A DNA stretch of 64,000 nt. Origin: Vibrio pomeroyi. Its GTDB lineage: Bacteria; Pseudomonadota; Gammaproteobacteria; Enterobacterales; Vibrionaceae. The stretch spans positions 744,001 to 808,000 of the forward strand of contig CP090854.1 in NCBI GenBank assembly GCA_041879425.1, given 5' to 3'. This document shows, piece by piece, positions 9,623-18,934 of the stretch (its first letter is position 1; the number at the start of each line of letters is the position of its first letter). The translations under genes were made by a program, and so were the position numbers. Below the pieces are notes generated by a model, which did no database searches, had not been told where the DNA came from, and saw only the letters and a program-made list of their open reading frames with translations.

Positions 9623-9680
9623 CTGTATAACTGAACAATACTGTATATAAGCTCAGTATATACTGTTTCTTTATACAGTA
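9623..9680 (-). promoter_or_regulatory. Cluster of LexA (SOS) boxes upstream of recN
   Basis: One perfect CTGT-N8-ACAG box (9663-9678, flanked TA...TA) and two weaker ones: CTGT-N8-ACAA (9623-9638) and CTGT-N8-TCAG (9641-9656). All lie within 70 bases of the recN start codon. Several LexA sites are also known at E. coli recN. Confidence 0.85.
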
Positions 9681-9842
9681 AAGTCGGCAGGTGAAAATTT
9701 TTTGCGATAGCTCTCAGAATTGCACTTGTCTGTAGATCACTGAAAGCACTATAGATTCCCAACTCAGTTGTTTCTCCCGCTTGGGAATGACGGTACAAGA
9801 GAATTGACGAGAAGCTAGAGGCGACGGGCATTCTATGGGCAA

Positions 9843-9870
9843 TAAAAAAGGCTGACGAATGTCGTCAGCC
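9843..9870 (-). terminator. Terminator of nadK
   Basis: GGCTGACG (9850-9857) pairs with CGTCAGCC (9863-9870); the minus-strand tail reads TTTTTTATT. Confidence 0.85.
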
Positions 9871-9904
9871 TTTGAAAATTTCGGTTATTGTTAGAGCCGT
9901 TTAG

Positions 9905-10789
9905 TTAAAACAGCTTGCTCGACCAGCCCAATTTGTTACGTAAGACATGGTAGTAGTTGTAGTCTTTTGGATGGATCAGCTTGAGCACATTTGGACTTTG
10001 GTAAATGTGGATCTCGTCGCCCGGAGACACAGGTAATGAGATTTGACCATCGCAGCTGACTTCTTGAGTGCCGCGGTTATCAGGCGATACGATCAGCTTG
10101 ATGCGGCGCTTGCCATCGACTACCAGTGGTCGGCTTGAAAGCGTGTGCGGGAACATTGGTACCAATGAGATCGCATTCAAACTTGATGACAAAATAGGAC
10201 CGCCGCCAGAAAGCGAGTAGGCGGTAGAACCTGTCGGAGTTGAAACGATCAAACCATCAGAACGCTGAGAGAAAGCAAAGCTGTCATCGATGTACACTTC
10301 AAACTCGATCATGTGTGCAACTTGACCGGGGTGAAGTACTGCTTCGTTGAGTGCGGCGTTGTGGCTTTTTATTTGGCCGTGGCGATGAATTTCCGTTTCA
10401 AGCAAGAAGCGCTCTTCTTCCATGAACTCGCCTTTAAGAACATCCGTCAGCGCGCTCTGGAAGTTTTCAGGGTTAAGATCGGTTAGGAAGCCAAGGTTGC
10501 CTCGGTTAACACCGATCACTGAAATATCGAAGCGTGACAAGATTCGAGCTGCTCCCAGCATATTTCCGTCACCACCGACCACTATCGCGAGATCGGCGCG
10601 CTTACCTAATTCAATCAGGCTAGAAAAATGTTCTTTTGGGATATCGTCTAAAATTGTGGCGAGTCTGTCATCAACAAACACTTGATAACCCTCAGCACTT
10701 AACCACTGATAGAGCTCTCTATGAGTCTGAATTGCTTGCTGATCTCGAGGTTTACCGATAATGGCAATGACTTCAAATGGCTTTTTCAT
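9905..10789 (-). CDS. nadK: NAD kinase
   Basis: 294 residues, usual length. Phosphorylates NAD to NADP using ATP. The GGDGN motif is at 72-76, the NE/D motif is in [10 protein letters not shown], and the glycine-rich [22 protein letters not shown] conserved stretch follows. It is divergent from grpE with a 143-base shared promoter region and ends in its own terminator before the recN regulatory region. Confidence 0.97.
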   Translation of the reverse strand: MKKPFEVIAIIGKPRDQQAIQTHRELYQWLSAEGYQVFVDDRLATILDDIPKEHFSSLIELGKRADLAIVVGGDGNMLGAARILSRFDISVIGVNRGNLGFLTDLNPENFQSALTDVLKGEFMEEERFLLETEIHRHGQIKSHNAALNEAVLHPGQVAHMIEFEVYIDDSFAFSQRSDGLIVSTPTGSTAYSLSGGGPILSSSLNAISLVPMFPHTLSSRPLVVDGKRRIKLIVSPDNRGTQEVSCDGQISLPVSPGDEIHIYQSPNVLKLIHPKDYNYYHVLRNKLGWSSKLF

Positions 10790-10810
10790 AACGTTTCCAA
10801 ACGAATTAGG

Positions 10811-10836
10811 CTTGAATCAAAATTCTTCATCCCCAT
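10811..10836 (+). promoter_or_regulatory. Sigma-32 heat-shock promoter of grpE
   Basis: CTTGAA (10811-10816), 14-base spacer, CCCCAT (10831-10836): an exact match to the sigma-32 consensus, about 96 bases upstream of the grpE start codon. Confidence 0.88.
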
Positions 10837-10932
10837 AATAAAGGCAAGTTGAACGTCTATGCGAGTGTTTTATATCAATTTGGGGTGCAAACACGCCTGT
10901 CACTTGCATTGAAAACGAATTCTGGAGATATC

Positions 10933-11514
10933 ATGAGCAACGAAGAAAACAAAGTAACCGAAGAAGAGCTAGATCAGATCATTGCTGAAGCAGAAAAAGT
11001 GGAAGCTGCTGAGCTGAACGAAGACGCTGCTGATGAGCAGGAAGCAAAAATCGCTCAACTAGAAGCTGCACTTCTATCTAGCGAATCTAAAGTGAAAGAG
11101 CAGCAAGATTCTGTTCTTCGCGCGAAAGCTGAAGTTGAAAACATGCGTCGTCGTAGCGAGCAAGAAATTGATAAAGCGCGTAAATTCGCTTTGAACAAGT
11201 TTGCTGAAGGTCTACTTCCTGTAATCGACAACCTAGAGCGCGCAATGCAAGCTGCAGATGCTGAAAACGAAGTGGTTAAGCCTTTGTTTGAAGGTGTTGA
11301 GCTTACGCACAAAACGTTCGTAGACACAGTGGCTAAGTTTGGTCTTAAAGAGATCAACCCTGAAGGTGAAGTGTTCAACCCTGAATTCCACCAAGCAATG
11401 TCTATCCAAGAAAGCCCAGATCACGAATCAAACACGGTTATGTTCGTGATGCAAAAAGGCTACGAACTAAACGGTCGTGTAGTTCGTCCTGCAATGGTTA
11501 TGGTTGCTAAGTAA
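10933..11514 (+). CDS. grpE: Nucleotide exchange factor GrpE
   Basis: 193 residues from the ATG at 10933, chosen for the CTGGAG ribosome site; the frame extends to 10849 without a site. Releases ADP from DnaK. The acidic N-terminus ([14 protein letters not shown]) and long helix lead into the conserved [16 protein letters not shown] segment and the beta domain ([19 protein letters not shown] end). It is transcribed from a sigma-32 promoter and works with DnaK and DnaJ, encoded 3.3 kb downstream. Confidence 0.97.
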   Translation: MSNEENKVTEEELDQIIAEAEKVEAAELNEDAADEQEAKIAQLEAALLSSESKVKEQQDSVLRAKAEVENMRRRSEQEIDKARKFALNKFAEGLLPVIDNLERAMQAADAENEVVKPLFEGVELTHKTFVDTVAKFGLKEINPEGEVFNPEFHQAMSIQESPDHESNTVMFVMQKGYELNGRVVRPAMVMVAK

Positions 11515-11596
11515 TTAAGTCGCCAAGTGATTGACTGGCGCACTTACTGAATAAGTAGGGGCTGCAACACAATTCACTGGCTACCGTAAAATGAAA

Positions 11597-11622
11597 AGAG
11601 AGGCATAGGCCTCTCTTTTTTT
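11597..11622 (+). terminator. Terminator of grpE
   Basis: AGAGAGGC (11597-11604) pairs with GCCTCTCT (11609-11616), loop ATAG, then a T run. Confidence 0.88.
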
Positions 11623-11895
11623 GTGCCTGTCATTTGAGAGTCCACGTAAACAGTCATCAAAACCGCATTAAGAATGTCGTTCTTTTTATTTTACCTATAT
11701 CAACGATTTAGAGTTTTATATTATGAAACTGGTTGTTAATGAAGAAATGTTTTGATGTCACATTTGTAATGTTTTTGTAAATAAATACTTTTAATTGTTA
11801 TCTTTGTATGTAAAATCCACTGCCATATAGCGATTTTGGTCGCATATATAACTATAAAAGTACAAATTTTAAACACAACAGACTGGAGAAGAACG
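11623..11895 (+). other. Leader region of the DAACS symporter
   Basis: AT-rich 273 bases with no gene. A hairpin (GCGA TTTTGG TCGC, extended by ATATA/TATAT) spans about 11825-11848. A TGTCACA half-site near 11755 resembles half of a CRP site, but the other half is not at the right spacing. Confidence 0.35.
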
Positions 11896-13170
11896 ATGGA
11901 TAAATCGCTCTCAAGTAAGATTTTTGTAGGCTTGTTTGCCGGCCTACTTATTGGTACTGCTATTCAGTACCTATTCAGCGGTATTGCTATTTTTGACACA
12001 TATCTACTTGGTGCTGCGGAAGGCGCTGGTGGTATGTTCGTATCACTTATCAAGTTGCTGGTAGTGCCTCTTGTATACGTATCTATTGTTTGCGGTATCG
12101 TTGAACTAAAAGATATTCGTTCATTTGGTCGTCTTGGTGGTAAAACCTTTGGTCTTTACATTATTAACACCATCATCGCGATCTCTGCTGCTCTAACGAT
12201 TGGTCTTATTTTCCAACCTGGTGCTGGTGCAAACCTAGCAGGTACGGTTTCTGAGACAATTGCGCTTACAACAACTGAAACACCAGACATCTTCTCTCTT
12301 GTTGTTAACATCGTTCCTAGCAACCCTGTAGAAGCGTTCGCAAGCGGCGATATGCTACAAATCATCTTCATGGCAATTTTGACAGGTCTTGCTATTCAAG
12401 CGCTTGATTCTCGTGGTGGTCCAGCTATCAAGACATTCAAGATGGCTAACGAAATCATGATGAAGCTTATCGGTCTAGTAATGAGCTTGGCGCCTTACGG
12501 TGTATTTGCTCTGATGATTCAACTGGGCGCAACACTGGATGCAGATACGCTAATGTCAGTTGCTGGCTATGTGGCACTTGTGGTTGCAATGCTTGTGTTC
12601 TGGATTTTCTTCTTCTACCCGATGATGGTTGGTTCATTCACTGGCATTTCTCCAAAGCAGTTCCTACGTGCAACTCGTGAGCAAGTTCTATTCTCACTAT
12701 CTACAGCAAGTTCGAATGCAACAATCCCAGTAACAATGCGTACTCTTACTGACAAACTAAACGTATCTAAGTCAGTAGCAGGTTTCGGTGTACCACTAGG
12801 CGCAACAATGAACATGTCTGGTGTATCTATCTACATCGCACTAGCGACAATGTTCGTTGCGAACGCATTCGGTCAACCAATCAATACAGCTGATATCTTC
12901 ACTCTAGGTCTAACTATCCTGCTACTGTCTATCGGTGCTGGTGGTGTTCCAGGTGGCGGTGTTGTGATGGTAGGTGTTCTATTGCACCAACTAGGTTTGC
13001 CACCAGAAGGTCTAGCGATTGTTGCTGCTGTTGACCGTATCTGTGACATGTTCTGTACTTCATCTAACGTAGTGGGTGACACAGCGGTTAACACTATCGT
13101 TGCTAAATCTGAAGGCGAAATCGGCGTTGAAACAAACGAAGAAGCTGAACTACAGAAAGCAGAAGCTTAA
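11896..13170 (+). CDS. Dicarboxylate/amino acid:cation symporter (DAACS family)
   Basis: 424 residues from the ATG at 11896 (GGAG upstream). Inner-membrane secondary transporter of the GltP/GltT/DctA (SLC1) fold. The HP1 serine-rich loop TASSNAT, the TM7 motif as NMSGVSIY (usually NMDGT), the HP2 glycine-rich GAGGVPGGG and the TM8 DRICDMFCTSSNVVGD are all visible. The DRxxD/N motif suggests an acidic amino acid or C4-dicarboxylate substrate with sodium or protons. The exact substrate is not decidable, and the changed NMSGV motif may reflect altered cation or substrate binding. Single gene with its own terminator. Confidence 0.93.
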   Translation: MDKSLSSKIFVGLFAGLLIGTAIQYLFSGIAIFDTYLLGAAEGAGGMFVSLIKLLVVPLVYVSIVCGIVELKDIRSFGRLGGKTFGLYIINTIIAISAALTIGLIFQPGAGANLAGTVSETIALTTTETPDIFSLVVNIVPSNPVEAFASGDMLQIIFMAILTGLAIQALDSRGGPAIKTFKMANEIMMKLIGLVMSLAPYGVFALMIQLGATLDADTLMSVAGYVALVVAMLVFWIFFFYPMMVGSFTGISPKQFLRATREQVLFSLSTASSNATIPVTMRTLTDKLNVSKSVAGFGVPLGATMNMSGVSIYIALATMFVANAFGQPINTADIFTLGLTILLLSIGAGGVPGGGVVMVGVLLHQLGLPPEGLAIVAAVDRICDMFCTSSNVVGDTAVNTIVAKSEGEIGVETNEEAELQKAEA

Positions 13171-13197
13171 TTCTTAATTAAGACTCGATAACTGGAA

Positions 13198-13226
13198 GCC
13201 CCGCTCAATGAGAGCGGGGCTTTTTT
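13198..13226 (+). terminator. Terminator of the DAACS symporter gene
   Basis: GCCCCGCTC (13198-13206) pairs with GAGCGGGGC (13212-13220), followed by TTTTTTG. Confidence 0.9.
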
Positions 13227-13426
13227 GTTGTTGTTAATAAGTGCTCGGGGTCGCTTGGTTAATGATTAAAGAGGAGCTCTTGTTGGTGCTAAGTCTCATT
13301 TTTTATTTTTATAGACACCTTATCGGTCATCAGTTTTCAATATTTAATGTAGATCACATATAATAATACAATATTATTTTATTGTTCTGGCAACCTACAT
13401 TCTGACGACATAAAGGAAACCAAATA

Positions 13427-14464
13427 ATGAAGTTGTCCTACCTTAGCCTACTAACTGCTGGTCTTTTAGCGGCGCCTGCTCTTGCTTCTAATCACGATGT
13501 TGGTCAACAGTTTGACCTTGATCCTGCAAAAGCACCGGCACAGAACTTCGATTTATCTAAATGGAAAATTAACTTACCTGAGCTGACAATCGAGGGAGAC
13601 CGTAAAGGCAAAACTCTGGAGATTGGTAAGAAGGAATTGTCGAATGTAGAAACGCCTTATGTTCACCCTAAGTGGTTCTACACAGATGCGGAATCTGGTG
13701 CGATGGTGTTTGTGGCTCCGAATACCGCGCCAACCACACCAAACAGTAAGAATACACGTAGTGAGCTGAGAGCAATGTTGGCAGACAGTTACTCAGCTCC
13801 AAATAACAACTTCGCGATTTCAAGCCATGATAATGCGCAAGAGTTTGGCTCTATCGGCGGTCAAATGACGGCAACGCTTTCTGTCGATCAAGTCAGTACC
13901 AGCGGCAACTACAAAAAGACAGGCGCATTCTCAGTGGTGATTGGTCAGATCCATGGCTCGGATAATGAGCCATTGAAGATCGTTTACCGTAAACTGCCAG
14001 AGCATGAGCACGGTTCTTTAACGTGGAACTATGAACTGAACCCGCCGACAGAAATGAAAGATGCGAAGGACGAAAACGGTAAGAAACTTCGTAAAGACAT
14101 TCGCCATGATGTGTTTGGTCAATATAACTTGAAGAAGGGCAGCGCTGACCCCGTCGATGGCATTAAGTTAGGTGAGGTGTTCTCATACGATGTGAATATC
14201 AAAGACAACATCATGCACTTAACCTTTACTAAGAATCCAAACTCATCTGACCCAGTCGTGAAGACATACGATGTCGATTTGGCAAAGGGTAAATATCAAG
14301 GACACGATATCGACCTTGGTTACGGTCAAGATTGGATGTATTTCAAAGCGGGCGCCTACAACCAGTGCAACACCAAGAAGTCGAGTTCGGCTTGTGAATG
14401 GCGTGGTATGGAAGCGGGTGACTACACTCAAGCAAGCTTCTACCAGTTAGTGCTAAATCAATAA
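13427..14464 (+). CDS. Alginate lyase, polysaccharide lyase family 7
   Basis: 345 residues with a Sec signal peptide (cleavage after ALA, about residue 20), so exported. The three PL7 catalytic blocks are intact: RSELR (111-115), QIH (174-176) and YFKAGAYNQ (305-313), giving the expected Arg, Gln/His and Tyr for beta-elimination of alginate. A QIH rather than QVH motif is usually linked to polyguluronate or mixed specificity. No carbohydrate-binding module is present. Two Cys near the end (314 and 323) may form a disulfide. It is a single gene between DAACS and dnaK with its own terminator. A TCACAT half-site at about 13354 upstream might be part of a CRP site. Confidence 0.95.
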   Translation: MKLSYLSLLTAGLLAAPALASNHDVGQQFDLDPAKAPAQNFDLSKWKINLPELTIEGDRKGKTLEIGKKELSNVETPYVHPKWFYTDAESGAMVFVAPNTAPTTPNSKNTRSELRAMLADSYSAPNNNFAISSHDNAQEFGSIGGQMTATLSVDQVSTSGNYKKTGAFSVVIGQIHGSDNEPLKIVYRKLPEHEHGSLTWNYELNPPTEMKDAKDENGKKLRKDIRHDVFGQYNLKKGSADPVDGIKLGEVFSYDVNIKDNIMHLTFTKNPNSSDPVVKTYDVDLAKGKYQGHDIDLGYGQDWMYFKAGAYNQCNTKKSSSACEWRGMEAGDYTQASFYQLVLNQ

Positions 14465-14520
14465 TTATTGCAGTGATATCGATGTTGGCTGATACCCATA
14501 TCGATTAACCTCTATTTAAA

Positions 14521-14547
14521 AAGACCTTCCAAGTGAAGGTCTTTTTT
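14521..14547 (+). terminator. Terminator of the alginate lyase gene
   Basis: AAGACCTTC (14521-14529) pairs with GAAGGTCTT (14535-14543), then TTTTT. Confidence 0.88.
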
Positions 14548-14694
14548 TATGTGAAAGAGAATATGGCGGATATTTTTTTTGCATAGCAAACACGCGAATA
14601 TCTCTACTTTCGAGTCATAAGGGGTAAGGGATGGGCCACTTTTTATATTTATGTAAAAAGATGCGCGAAAAAATAGATTTTTTTCACTTATTCC

Positions 14695-14719
14695 CTTGAA
14701 AACCAGTTTGCAGCCCTTA
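14695..14719 (+). promoter_or_regulatory. Sigma-32-type promoter of dnaK
   Basis: CTTGAA (14695-14700), 13-base spacer, CCCTTAT (14714 onward), close to CTTGAA-N13/14-CCCCAT. It lies about 130 bases before dnaK. The 5' leader contains a perfect 14-bp palindrome CCCACATATGTGGG (14795-14808). Confidence 0.7.
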
Positions 14720-14849
14720 TCTATGGTGCATACGAAAGCAAATTACATTTGCACTTTAATTTTGTGTATTAGGGTTGATTCTCTAATTACCACCCCCACA
14801 TATGTGGGTATAGCAAAAACTTAATAGAATATATTTCGGAGATGGCCTG

Positions 14850-16763
14850 ATGGGTAAAATCATTGGTATTGATTTAGGTACTACTAACTCTTGTGTTGCT
14901 GTTCTTGACGGCGACAAACCACGCGTAATTGAAAATGCTGAAGGCGAACGCACAACAGCATCAGTAATCGCATACACAGAAGGCGAAACGCTAGTTGGTC
15001 AACCTGCAAAACGTCAAGCTGTTACTAACCCTCAAAACACACTGTTCGCTATCAAGCGTCTAATCGGTCGTCGTTTTGAAGATGAAGAAGTTCAACGCGA
15101 TATCGAAATCATGCCTTTCAACATTGTTAAGGCTGACAACGGTGATGCATGGGTTGAAGCGCAAGGCCAAAAAATGGCTGCTCCTCAAGTATCTGCTGAA
15201 GTTCTTAAGAAAATGAAGAAAACAGCTGAAGACTTCCTAGGCGAAGAAGTAACTGGCGCAGTAGTAACTGTACCTGCTTACTTTAACGATGCTCAACGTC
15301 AAGCAACTAAAGATGCTGGCCGTATCGCTGGTCTAGATGTTAAACGTATCATCAACGAACCAACTGCTGCTGCTCTAGCTTACGGTCTAGACAAGCAAGG
15401 CGGTGATCGCACTATCGCTGTATACGACCTTGGTGGCGGTACATTCGATATCTCTATCATCGAAATCGATGAAGTAGAAGGCGAGAAGACTTTCGAAGTT
15501 CTTTCAACTAACGGTGACACTCACCTTGGTGGTGAAGATTTCGATAACCGCATGATCAACTACCTAGTAGATGAGTTCAAGAAAGAGCAAGGTATCGACC
15601 TTAAAGCTGATCCACTAGCAATGCAGCGTGTTAAAGAAGCAGCAGAAAAAGCGAAAATCGAGCTTTCTTCTACTACTCAAACTGACGTAAACCTACCTTA
15701 CGTTACTGCTGATGCGACTGGTCCTAAGCACATGAACATCAAAGTGACTCGTGCGAAGCTTGAGTCTCTAGTTGAAGACCTAGTTCAACGTTCTCTTGAG
15801 CCACTAAAAGTAGCTCTAGCAGATGCTGACCTATCTGTAGGCGAAATCACTGACGTTATCCTAGTTGGTGGTCAGACTCGTATGCCTATGGTTCAAGCTA
15901 AAGTAACTGAATTCTTCGGGAAAGAGCCACGTAAAGACGTGAACCCTGACGAAGCTGTTGCAATGGGTGCTGCTGTTCAAGGTGGTGTACTAGCTGGTGA
16001 CGTTAAAGACGTTCTACTACTAGACGTTACTCCTCTATCTTTCGGTATCGAAACGATGGGCGGCGTGATGACTAAGCTTATCGAGAAAAACACAACTATC
16101 CCTACTAAAGCGGATCAAGTGTTCTCTACAGCTGAAGATAACCAAAACGCAGTAACTATCCACGTCCTTCAAGGTGAGCGTAAGCAAGCGACTTACAACA
16201 AGTCTCTTGGTCAGTTCAACCTAGAAGGTATCCAACCAGCACCACGTGGCATGCCACAAATCGAAGTAACATTCGACCTAGATGCTGATGGTATCCTAAA
16301 CGTATCTGCTAAAGATAAAGCGACGGGTAAAGAGCAGAAGATCACTATCCAAGCATCAGGCGGTCTGTCTGAGGAAGAGATCGAAGCAATGGTACAAGAA
16401 GCAGAAGCTAACAAAGAAGCGGACAAGAAGTTCGAAGAGCTAGTAACTGCACGTAACCAAGCTGACCAAATGATTCACGGTACTCGTAAGCAAGTAGAAG
16501 AAGCTGGTGAAGCTCTACCTGCAGAAGAGAAAGAGAAGATCGAAGCAGCTATCACGGCACTAGAAGAAGTTAAGTCTGGTAACGACAAAGAAGCTATCGA
16601 CGCTAAAGTTCAAGAACTTATGCAAGCAGCTCAGAAGCTAATGGAAATCGCTCAACAACAAGCTCAAGCACAGCAAGCTGGCGCTGAAGCGGGTGAGCAA
16701 CCTAAGCAAGACGACGACGTGGTAGACGCGGAGTTTGAAGAAGTTAAAGACGACAAAAAATAA
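14850..16763 (+). CDS. dnaK: Chaperone protein DnaK (Hsp70)
   Basis: 637 residues, full length. Nucleotide-binding domain with [13 protein letters not shown] at the N-terminus, [17 protein letters not shown] and the phosphate loop [10 protein letters not shown]. The substrate-binding domain begins after the linker ([16 protein letters not shown]), and the helical lid ends with an EEVKDDKK tail. Cytoplasmic chaperone working with DnaJ and GrpE. Codon use is strongly biased to highly expressed Vibrio codons. It is followed by dnaJ after 290 bases containing two hairpins that may set the DnaK:DnaJ ratio. Confidence 0.99.
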   Translation: MGKIIGIDLGTTNSCVAVLDGDKPRVIENAEGERTTASVIAYTEGETLVGQPAKRQAVTNPQNTLFAIKRLIGRRFEDEEVQRDIEIMPFNIVKADNGDAWVEAQGQKMAAPQVSAEVLKKMKKTAEDFLGEEVTGAVVTVPAYFNDAQRQATKDAGRIAGLDVKRIINEPTAAALAYGLDKQGGDRTIAVYDLGGGTFDISIIEIDEVEGEKTFEVLSTNGDTHLGGEDFDNRMINYLVDEFKKEQGIDLKADPLAMQRVKEAAEKAKIELSSTTQTDVNLPYVTADATGPKHMNIKVTRAKLESLVEDLVQRSLEPLKVALADADLSVGEITDVILVGGQTRMPMVQAKVTEFFGKEPRKDVNPDEAVAMGAAVQGGVLAGDVKDVLLLDVTPLSFGIETMGGVMTKLIEKNTTIPTKADQVFSTAEDNQNAVTIHVLQGERKQATYNKSLGQFNLEGIQPAPRGMPQIEVTFDLDADGILNVSAKDKATGKEQKITIQASGGLSEEEIEAMVQEAEANKEADKKFEELVTARNQADQMIHGTRKQVEEAGEALPAEEKEKIEAAITALEEVKSGNDKEAIDAKVQELMQAAQKLMEIAQQQAQAQQAGAEAGEQPKQDDDVVDAEFEEVKDDKK

Positions 16764-16772
16764 TTTTTCGTC

Positions 16773-16856
16773 GCTATAACACGTGATTTCTGCGTCGAAG
16801 GTACTCACTTACACTTGTAAGCTCCGTGCCTTCTCCTTGAACTAACGTGTTTTAGC
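16773..16856. repeat. Long imperfect hairpin in dnaK-dnaJ spacer
   Basis: Outer arms GCTATAACACGT (16773-16784) and ACGTGTTTTAGC (16845-16856) pair at 11 of 12 positions. An inner imperfect stem has arms at 16797-16812 and 16817-16833. The overall 84-base two-level palindrome resembles repeated extragenic elements of Vibrio; the repeat status is a guess without a genome search. Confidence 0.6.
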
Positions 16857-16887
16857 TTAGAAAAAGTCGTTTTTCGATTTCTAAATA

Positions 16888-16930
16888 TACGGGCGTCAGA
16901 GGTAACTCTCACGCCCGTAAATTTGTATTT
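16888..16930 (+). terminator. Strong hairpin after dnaK, partial terminator
   Basis: TACGGGCGT (16888-16896) pairs with ACGCCCGTA (16911-16919); a second stem AGAG/CTCT closes a GUAA tetraloop. The following sequence (AATTTGTATTT) is only moderately T-rich, so leaky termination or mRNA stabilisation is likely. Confidence 0.6.
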
Positions 16931-17053
16931 AGACTTGTCGATCTAGATAATAGCTTTATTCGGTGTTTCAGCCGGCAGAACTTTTATCTAGATTGATACA
17001 CAGACTACTGAAGTGATCATTCGGTAGTAGCAATTATTTTGGTGACCTAGAAC

Positions 17054-18202
17054 ATGTCAAAACGTGATTTTTACGAAGTATTAGGCGTAAGCCGCGATGC
17101 ATCAGAGCGCGATATTAAAAAAGCGTACAAACGCTTAGCGATGAAATTCCACCCGGACCGTAACCAGGGTGACGACACCGCAGCAGATAAGTTTAAAGAA
17201 GTAAAAGTAGCGTACGAGATCCTAACCGATCCTCAAAAGAAAGCAGCTTACGACCAATACGGCCATGCAGCTTTTGAACAAGGCGGCATGGGCGGCGGCG
17301 GCGGTTTCGGCGGCGGTGGCCAAGGTGACTTCGGCGATATCTTCGGTGACGTATTTGGCGACATCTTCGGCGGCGGTCGTCGTGGTGGCGGTCAAGCGCG
17401 TGCACAACGTGGTTCTGATTTACGTTACAACATGGAGCTTTCTCTAGAAGAAGCGGTTCGTGGTGTTTCTAAAGAAATCGAAGTTCCAACACTTGTTGAG
17501 TGTGATACCTGTGATGGAAGTGGCGCGAAGAAAGGTTCTTCAGCGCAAACTTGTGGCACTTGTCATGGTCACGGCCAAGTACAAATGCGTCAAGGTTTCT
17601 TCGCGGTTCAACAGACTTGTCCTACTTGTAATGGTAAAGGCAAGATCATCAAAGACCCATGTAACTCTTGTCACGGTCAAGGCCGTAAGCAGAAGACCAA
17701 AACACTTAACGTTAAGATCCCCGCTGGTGTTGATACGGGCGATCGTATTCGTCTATCTGGCGAAGGTGAAGCGGGAGAGCAAGGCGCTCCAGCTGGCGAC
17801 CTGTACGTACAAGTACACGTAAAAGAGCACAACATATTTGAGCGTGACGGCAACAACCTTTACTGCGAAGTACCAGTAAGCTTCTCTATGGCAGCTCTAG
17901 GTGGTGAAGTTGAAGTTCCAACACTGGATGGTCGTGTAAACCTTAAAGTGCCAGAAGAAACACAAACGGGCCGTATGTTCCGTATGCGTGGCAAAGGCGT
18001 GAAAGGCGTTCGTGGCGGCGGTGTGGGTGACCTAATCGTTAAGCTAGTGGTAGAAACACCAGTTAAGCTAAGCTCTCGTCAGAAAGAACTGCTACGTGAA
18101 TTCGAAGAAACATGTTGTGGTGAAGCGGCAAGTAAGCACAAGCCAAAATCTGAAGGTTTCTTCAGCGGTGTTAAAAACTTCTTCGATGACCTAACTAAGT
18201 AA
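17054..18202 (+). CDS. dnaJ: Chaperone protein DnaJ (Hsp40)
   Basis: 382 residues, class I J-protein. J domain with HPD at 33-35, Gly/Phe-rich linker (about 75-115), four CxxCxGxG zinc repeats ([32 protein letters not shown]) and the C-terminal substrate-binding domains. It stimulates the DnaK ATPase and delivers substrates. It is presumably co-transcribed with dnaK despite the 290-base structured spacer. The terminator at 18289 ends the unit. Confidence 0.99.
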   Translation: MSKRDFYEVLGVSRDASERDIKKAYKRLAMKFHPDRNQGDDTAADKFKEVKVAYEILTDPQKKAAYDQYGHAAFEQGGMGGGGGFGGGGQGDFGDIFGDVFGDIFGGGRRGGGQARAQRGSDLRYNMELSLEEAVRGVSKEIEVPTLVECDTCDGSGAKKGSSAQTCGTCHGHGQVQMRQGFFAVQQTCPTCNGKGKIIKDPCNSCHGQGRKQKTKTLNVKIPAGVDTGDRIRLSGEGEAGEQGAPAGDLYVQVHVKEHNIFERDGNNLYCEVPVSFSMAALGGEVEVPTLDGRVNLKVPEETQTGRMFRMRGKGVKGVRGGGVGDLIVKLVVETPVKLSSRQKELLREFEETCCGEAASKHKPKSEGFFSGVKNFFDDLTK

Positions 18203-18288
18203 TCTCTTACTTAGCAACTTAGGTTATTGATACCTAAGTTATTGATGCTTTAAATTGTTGATGATTTAAGTTTTTGATAACAAAAGAA

Positions 18289-18315
18289 AAGCCTGCTCAT
18301 GTAGCAGGCTTTTTT
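18289..18315 (+). terminator. Terminator of dnaKJ
   Basis: AAGCCTGCT (18289-18297), loop CATGT, AGCAGGCT (18303-18310), then TTTTT. Confidence 0.88.
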
Positions 18316-18400
18316 GTGTCTGTAGGTTAGAGAGAAGAAGCTCATAAGCGAAAGAACTGAGGTGTACGGGTAAGTTCTAGTTCTTTGCTGGGGGATCTTG

Positions 18401-18832
18401 CTATTTCCAACACGCTTCTGGTTCTGAAATACCTGAGTGGTGCAATTCCAAAATATCGGTCGTCGATTCTAAGCAGTCATCGTTTGTTTGTGTTGAAAGT
18501 GGTTCAGCCTGGATTGAGTAGGTTGTGCTGCTAGCCGAAACTGCTAGCGTGTAGCGGCTAGTATCCGTATCGCAAAACAAACATGTCCCTCCAGAAATAA
18601 TACTCTCTGCTGCTGAGGTGTAGTTTCCCGTGTACAGCGTTTCTATCTCCAATTGTATCTTTGTCATATCAGCCATCACTGTAACTCGATGCGCCTTGAT
18701 TACATGGTTTGTATAACTTGGATAGGCAATAGCACCGAGTATCCCCACGATGGCGACAGCGATCAATAATTCGATCAATGTCATTCCTTTAATGCTTAAG
18801 TTGTTGTTGTTGCATATATTTCTTCGAATCAT
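18401..18832 (-). CDS. pilE: Type IV pilin PilE-like (minor pilin)
   Basis: 143 residues from the ATG at 18832; an ATG at 18883 has no ribosome site. Short basic leader, then the prepilin peptidase site G|MTLIELL with Glu at +5 and a hydrophobic alpha1 helix. A C-terminal Cys pair (CLFC and the later DDCLE...EACWK) could form the D-region disulfide. Divergent from the fimT-pilW-pilX-pilV run, 102 bases apart, a layout seen for minor pilin genes in Vibrio. Symbol is by family; it may be a minor rather than the major subunit. Confidence 0.8.
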   Translation of the reverse strand: MIRRNICNNNNLSIKGMTLIELLIAVAIVGILGAIAYPSYTNHVIKAHRVTVMADMTKIQLEIETLYTGNYTSAAESIISGGTCLFCDTDTSRYTLAVSASSTTYSIQAEPLSTQTNDDCLESTTDILELHHSGISEPEACWK

Positions 18833-18934
18833 CGCGAGTAGTTTCCTTTCATAACTCTGTCTATTTTTCTCTGGTGGTAGCATCGGCGCAAGATTAAATA
18901 CGGTTACGCATCAGATTACATAGGAATTTGGGAA

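Noticed and set aside
9619..9831. 70-codon minus-strand frame upstream of recN
   Set aside because: It lies over the LexA-box promoter region, has no recognisable domain and no ribosome site.
13335..13362. CRP site upstream of the alginate lyase
   Set aside because: Only the TCACA half is present at a good match; the partner half at N6 spacing is TTTAA.
17193..17447. Gly-codon-derived frames on both strands within dnaJ
   Set aside because: Shadow frames of the Gly/Phe-rich linker of DnaJ.
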